Shown here piece by piece: positions 37,828 through 40,961 of a stretch of 40,961 nucleotides of DNA; within the stretch, counting starts at the first letter, position 1; every line of letters starts with the position of its first letter. The notes below the pieces were generated by a model that worked only from the letters and a program-made list of their open reading frames with translations, made no database searches and had not been told where the DNA came from. This DNA is from Oscillospiraceae bacterium (GTDB taxonomy: Bacteria; Bacillota; Clostridia; Oscillospirales; Oscillospiraceae). The position numbers and the translations under genes are program-made. The DNA lies in contig JAFZDL010000086.1 in the NCBI GenBank assembly GCA_017561205.1, forward strand, positions 1 through 40,961, read 5' to 3'.

Positions 37828-38126
37828 GCGATAACAAATCTAAGCCTGCGGCAAAGAAATCTGCCGCAGTTCAGAAGCCGGCCGCAGAGGTCGGCTTCTG
37901 TGTTTACATCGGTCCTACCATTGCTGGCGTGATCCAGTCCGGTACGATCTTCCGTGGCACCAAGAAAGAGGTACTCAAATCCGTGGCGAACACTACGGAA
38001 CGGTACCCGCTTATGGCGTCGCTGATCGTAACCGGCGACACGCTGGCGCAGGATCGCATCAAAGTCAAAACCCCCGGCAATCTGCTGTATGTGAACTATC
38101 ACAAACTGGCATCCGGGGCCATGTAA
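37824..38126 (+). CDS. Small protein before the tail sheath, unknown function
   Basis: A 100-residue protein with a basic Ala/Lys/Pro-rich start (NKSKPAAKKSAAVQKPA) followed by a compact domain VGFCVYIGPTIAGVIQSG and a short YHKLA end. In contractile-tail phages of clostridia a protein of this kind commonly lies just ahead of the sheath gene. Function unknown. Starts on the stop of the previous gene. Confidence 0.6.
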   Translation: MSDNKSKPAAKKSAAVQKPAAEVGFCVYIGPTIAGVIQSGTIFRGTKKEVLKSVANTTERYPLMASLIVTGDTLAQDRIKVKTPGNLLYVNYHKLASGAM

Positions 38127-38138
38127 GGAGGAAATTCT

Positions 38139-39542
38139 ATGAACCATGGTGTATTCACTACCGAGCAGGCCACCAGTGTTACCACCCCGGCAGTAGCCGA
38201 GTCCGGTGTTGCATTTGTCGTCGGTGCTGCTCCTGTGCAGAGCGCCGCCAACCCCGCAAAGGTCGGCATCCCCGTGATCTGCACAAGTTGGAAGGAAGCC
38301 GTTGAAAAGCTCGGCTACTCCGACAACTGGAAGAAGTACGGCCTGTGCGAGTTTATGTACTCTCACTTCAAGCTGTTCTGCTGCCAGCCCGTGATCTTCT
38401 GCAACATCCTGGATGTGTCCAAGTCCGAAGCCGTTGCCGCTGCGGATATGGATGTGGTCGATCATAAGGTCAAGCTGCCCATCGAAGCCATTGCCGACAA
38501 GGTGGTGGTTAAGGCAAACGACAAGGCGTGTGCTGCCGGCACCGATTACGGCACCTATGTTGATGGTGAGTATCTGGTGATCGAACTGCTGGCCGATGGC
38601 TCCGCTTATGAAGCCCAGAGCCTGAATGTGGCATACTCCAAGGTCAACCACGAAGTTGCAACCGCTGATGTCGCTGCCGGCATCGAAGCTGTTGAACTGT
38701 GTCTGACCACTCTGGGCATTGTGCCCGACCTGATCTGCGCCCCCGGCTGGTCTCATAACCCCACCATTGCAGCTGCTATGGTGGCAAAGGCTGCAACCAT
38801 CAACGGTCTGTTTAAGGCCAAGGCTATTGCCGATCTGGACTGCACCTCCGCTGGTGCCAAGTCCTACACCGAAGCTATTGCGCTGAAGGCTTCCGCCAAT
38901 ATGACCGACAAGGATCAGATTGTGTGCTGGCCCATGCTGCGCAATGGTGCGTACCTGTTCCATAAGTCCACGCAGACTGCCGGTCTGATGTCGCAGGTTG
39001 ACACCAACAACGGCGGCGTTCCCTATGAGTCTCCCTCCAACAAGAACCTGGCGTGTGATGGCCTGGTACTGGCTGACGGCACCGAAGTCAATCTCACTCT
39101 GGCGCAGGCAAACCAGCTGAACGCAGCCGGTATCTCTACTGCGCTGAACTTCGTCAACGGTTGGGTTGAGTGGGGCAACTACACCGGCTGCTATCCCGCA
39201 AGCACCGATGTCAAGGACTATATGATCCCCATTTCCAGAATGTTCGCTTGGGTGGGTAACTCCCTTATCAAGACCTTCTGGAGCAAACTGGATCAGCCTA
39301 TGACCCGCAGGCTGATCGACACCATCCTGGACTCTGCCAACATTTGGCTGAACGGCTTGGTTGGTCAGAACTATCTGCTGGGCGGCCGTGTGGAAATGAA
39401 CGAGGACGAAAATCCTCTGACCAACCTCATGGCAGGCATCATCAAACTGCATGTCTATTTGACCCCTCCCGGCCCCGCCCAGGAGATCGATTTTGTCTTG
39501 GAGTATGACGCCAGTTATGTAACTGCGGCTCTCCAGGGCTAA
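38139..39542 (+). CDS. Contractile tail sheath protein
   Basis: A 467-residue sheath protein. It has the N-terminal handle-like strand VAESGVAFVVGAAPVQSAAN, PDLICAPGWSHNPTIAAAM, and the C-terminal RMFAWVGNSLIKTFWSKLDQPMTRRLIDTI region shared by Mu- and P2-like sheaths. Presence of a sheath plus tube shows this phage is a myovirus. RBS AAGGAGG at 38125-38131. Codon use is highly biased, as expected for an abundant protein. Confidence 0.95.
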   Translation: MNHGVFTTEQATSVTTPAVAESGVAFVVGAAPVQSAANPAKVGIPVICTSWKEAVEKLGYSDNWKKYGLCEFMYSHFKLFCCQPVIFCNILDVSKSEAVAAADMDVVDHKVKLPIEAIADKVVVKANDKACAAGTDYGTYVDGEYLVIELLADGSAYEAQSLNVAYSKVNHEVATADVAAGIEAVELCLTTLGIVPDLICAPGWSHNPTIAAAMVAKAATINGLFKAKAIADLDCTSAGAKSYTEAIALKASANMTDKDQIVCWPMLRNGAYLFHKSTQTAGLMSQVDTNNGGVPYESPSNKNLACDGLVLADGTEVNLTLAQANQLNAAGISTALNFVNGWVEWGNYTGCYPASTDVKDYMIPISRMFAWVGNSLIKTFWSKLDQPMTRRLIDTILDSANIWLNGLVGQNYLLGGRVEMNEDENPLTNLMAGIIKLHVYLTPPGPAQEIDFVLEYDASYVTAALQG

Positions 39543-39558
39543 GGAAGGAGACTGAACT

Positions 39559-40068
39559 ATGGATCAGAGTGTAATCAATTTCGCTGTTTATGAGGACAGT
39601 GTTGAGTTCATGGGTCTGGCAAAGGTTACTCTGCCTGACCTGACCGCTCTTACGCAGTCTATCTCCGGTGCCGGTATCGCCGGCAATGTGGAGAGTGTCC
39701 TGCTCGGCCACTTCGAGGCTATGACCCTGGGCCTTGCTTTCCGGAACACCACCAAACAGGTTATTCGGCTGGCAGAGCCCCGCCGTCATAACATCGACCT
39801 GCGGATCGCACAGCAGGACGAGAACACCGTCAAGGGTGCTGTTGAGGTTCGTAATGTGAAGCATGTGTTTGCGGTCATTCCCAAGAGCACCAAGGGCGGC
39901 ACCGTCGCCCCTGCTTCTCCCACCGATGGCAGCGGCGAGTATGCCATTCGCTACTGGGCTAACTACATTGATGGCAAGAAGGTTTTGGAGATCGATCCTC
40001 TGAACTTCATTTGCTTCATCAATGGTGTTGACTATCTGGCACCTGTGCGTAAGGCACTGGGCAAGTAA
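39559..40068 (+). CDS. Major tail tube protein (myovirus type)
   Basis: A 169-residue tube protein: NFAVYEDSVEFMGLAKVTLPDL, IAGNVESVLLGHFEAMTL and a late GKKVLEIDPLNFICFINGVDYL segment identify the P2 FII-type family. It follows the sheath gene by 16 bases after AAGGAAGGAG. It forms the inner tube driven through the cell envelope at contraction. A stable hairpin follows its stop. Confidence 0.93.
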   Translation: MDQSVINFAVYEDSVEFMGLAKVTLPDLTALTQSISGAGIAGNVESVLLGHFEAMTLGLAFRNTTKQVIRLAEPRRHNIDLRIAQQDENTVKGAVEVRNVKHVFAVIPKSTKGGTVAPASPTDGSGEYAIRYWANYIDGKKVLEIDPLNFICFINGVDYLAPVRKALGK

Positions 40069-40073
40069 TTCAT

Positions 40074-40093
40074 CCGGGGCGGCAACGCCCCGG
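40074..40093 (+). terminator. Stable hairpin with GCAA tetraloop after the tube gene
   Basis: CCGGGGCG (40074-40081) pairs with CGCCCCGG (40086-40093) around GCAA, a GNRA tetraloop. Only ACTTT follows, so it is more likely a partial attenuator or 3'-end stabiliser for the abundant sheath-tube mRNA than a full terminator, because the chaperone and tape measure genes downstream must still be expressed. Confidence 0.65.
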
Positions 40094-40119
40094 ACTTTGA
40101 CTATGAAAGGAGTACCACA

Positions 40120-40470
40120 ATGAGTATTGTTGACAAAACCGAGATCGCTGCCGCTGAACAGGCTGCTTCCACGAGTGTTCCCGTCTACACCCATACTTTC
40201 GCCACCCCTTTTACTCACGGCGATAAGACCTATGAGGAAATGGCTTTTGACTTCGGCAAGCTGACTGGCGGCGACTGCCTGGACATCGAAGCAGAATTGC
40301 AGATGATGGGCAAGCCGCTGATCGCTCCCGAGTTTAGCGGTGAGTTCCTTGTTCGCATGGCTGCCAAAGCTGCCGGCATCGGCGCTGATGTGCTGATGGC
40401 TATGCCTATGGCTGACTACAACCGGATCCGCAGCCGTGCCCGTTCTTTTTTGTTAAAGTCGGGGCTGTAA
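40120..40470 (+). CDS. Tail assembly chaperone, short form (Mu gp41/P2 E-like)
   Basis: A 116-residue protein (TYEEMAFDFGKLTGGDCLDIEAEL, then an EFLVRMAAKAAGIG helix region), matching the tail assembly chaperone family that precedes the tape measure gene in contractile-tail phages. The last codons include the T_TTT_TTG slippery sequence (40446-40452) used to make a longer form. RBS AAAGGAG at 40104-40110. Short and long forms together guide tail tube polymerisation on the tape measure. Confidence 0.85.
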   Translation: MSIVDKTEIAAAEQAASTSVPVYTHTFATPFTHGDKTYEEMAFDFGKLTGGDCLDIEAELQMMGKPLIAPEFSGEFLVRMAAKAAGIGADVLMAMPMADYNRIRSRARSFLLKSGL

Positions 40471-40622
40471 ACGGCGGTAAATGGCTCCGAAAGCAGTGCT
40501 TCATTCTATCATCGAACACCAACACGCCGATCCCATACTGGCTATCGTTGCCGCTTGCGGATCTGCGCTGTTGGCTCGATGTGAACAATGAGGTGCTAGA
40601 GAACAGGAACAAGAAACAGTGA
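40120..40622 (+). CDS. Tail assembly chaperone, long form by -1 ribosomal frameshift
   Basis: At 40446-40452 the sequence T_TTT_TTG lies in frame at the end of the short gene. A -1 slip leads into a frame that stays open from 40452 to TGA 40620-40622, adding 56 residues to the first 111 (167 in total). The extension contains YWLSLPLADLRCWLDVNNEVLEN, matching the GpE/E'-like small domain that P2 joins to its chaperone at the same heptamer. No independent start or RBS lies before this frame. The shift explains why the 176-base gap has no gene. Coordinates span both frames. Confidence 0.85.
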
Positions 40623-40646
40623 TTTTGCAAAAGGAGGGAACCGTGT

Positions 40647-40961
40647 ATGGCAGCAGGCCGCAAAGAATATGAGATGCTATTCCAACTGAACGCCCAACTG
40701 GGCGGCAGTTACAGTAGCACCTTTACCAAGGCCCAATCTCAGGTTGCAGCCATGCAAAAGGAGATTACTGCCCTAAGCAAAACACAGTCCGATATTTCTG
40801 CCTACCAAAAGCAGCAAAGCGCTTTGGAGGCAACTCGGCAAAAACTTCTCACTCTGCAGCAGCAGTACGACAACATCCAAAAGGAGATCGGTGAAACAGA
40901 GGGTTATTCCTCTGCGCTGGAAAACCGGCTGTTGGCAAAGCAGCAGCAGATTGAGAAAACC
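40647..40961 (+). CDS. Tail tape measure protein, N-terminus (partial at window edge)
   Basis: The first 105 residues are visible: a short ordered start (KEYEMLFQLNAQLGGSYSSTF) then long coiled coil with heptad Gln, Lys, Leu and Ala (AMQKEITALSKTQSDISAYQ, then further coil). Tape measure proteins set tail length and their coils begin in this way. RBS AAAGGAGGG at 40630-40638. The rest, probably over 2 kb, lies outside the window. Confidence 0.85.
   Translation, partial: MAAGRKEYEMLFQLNAQLGGSYSSTFTKAQSQVAAMQKEITALSKTQSDISAYQKQQSALEATRQKLLTLQQQYDNIQKEIGETEGYSSALENRLLAKQQQIEKT

Noticed and set aside
37764-39452. 562-codon open frame on the minus strand opposite the tail sheath gene
   Set aside because: It is the mirror of a highly biased, well-identified sheath gene; no RBS, and its translation lacks any family resemblance. 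Strong codon bias on one strand produces such long antisense frames.

Overview
The window looks like the chromosome of a gut-type Gram-positive clostridium (Oscillospiraceae/Ruminococcaceae-like), carrying the left junction and first ~36.5 kb of an intact-looking prophage. The host call rests on a GGGtGRT-family protein, a DUF6062 protein, a YitT transporter, strong AGGAGG ribosome binding sites and clostridial-style small regulators. No 16S or other taxonomic marker is present, so the genus is not resolved.

Host flank (1-~4330). It holds the end of a probable Fe-S scaffold gene, the GGGtGRT gene with its terminator, DUF6062, a membrane-anchored XRE regulator, a PAP2-like protein whose RBS lies in a hairpin, and YitT on the minus strand. 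At 4283-4308 there is a minus-strand terminator and at 4328-4375 the last 15 codons and stop of ribosomal protein S9 (rpsI) with no 5' part. I read this as the attachment site: the element entered the 3' end of rpsI, and the rest of rpsI should lie beyond the right edge of the window.

Lysogeny region (4376-7500). It carries a tyrosine integrase, a YbjQ-family gene, a 41-codon gene, an XRE repressor and a DUF739 Cro-like gene. Divergent promoters and three operators of the form GTTC-N9-GAAC form a lambda-like switch.

Early region (7500-24450). This is one long rightward, mostly overlapping operon. It encodes an excisionase-like protein, DUF3846, an AAA_24 ATPase, a PD-(D/E)XK nuclease, a NinB-like protein, SSB, a replication initiator, a G39P-like helicase loader, RecU, a protein with an FtsK-gamma-like winged helix, an N6-methylase fold lacking motif IV, ParB, a protein with five SANT/Myb-like repeats, an ASCH-like protein, a PP-loop protein, many small unknowns and a late sigma-like regulator.

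Cargo cassette (24690-27937). A polytopic transporter-like protein is translationally coupled to a ParB-like protein, a PAPS-reductase-like protein and a second ParB-like protein (an IbrA/IbrB-like set). This is the strongest candidate for an under-described system.

Packaging and late region (27938-40961). A 522-base gene-free stretch is packed with phased direct and inverted repeats. It is followed by Nu1/GpA terminases, portal, ClpP-type protease with an in-frame nested scaffold, decoration protein, E-family capsid, connectors, contractile tail sheath and tube, a tail chaperone with a P2-type T_TTT_TTG frameshift signal, and the start of the tape measure gene. The phage is therefore a myovirus-type mosaic with a lambda-like head. 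Lysis, baseplate and the right attachment site lie outside the window.
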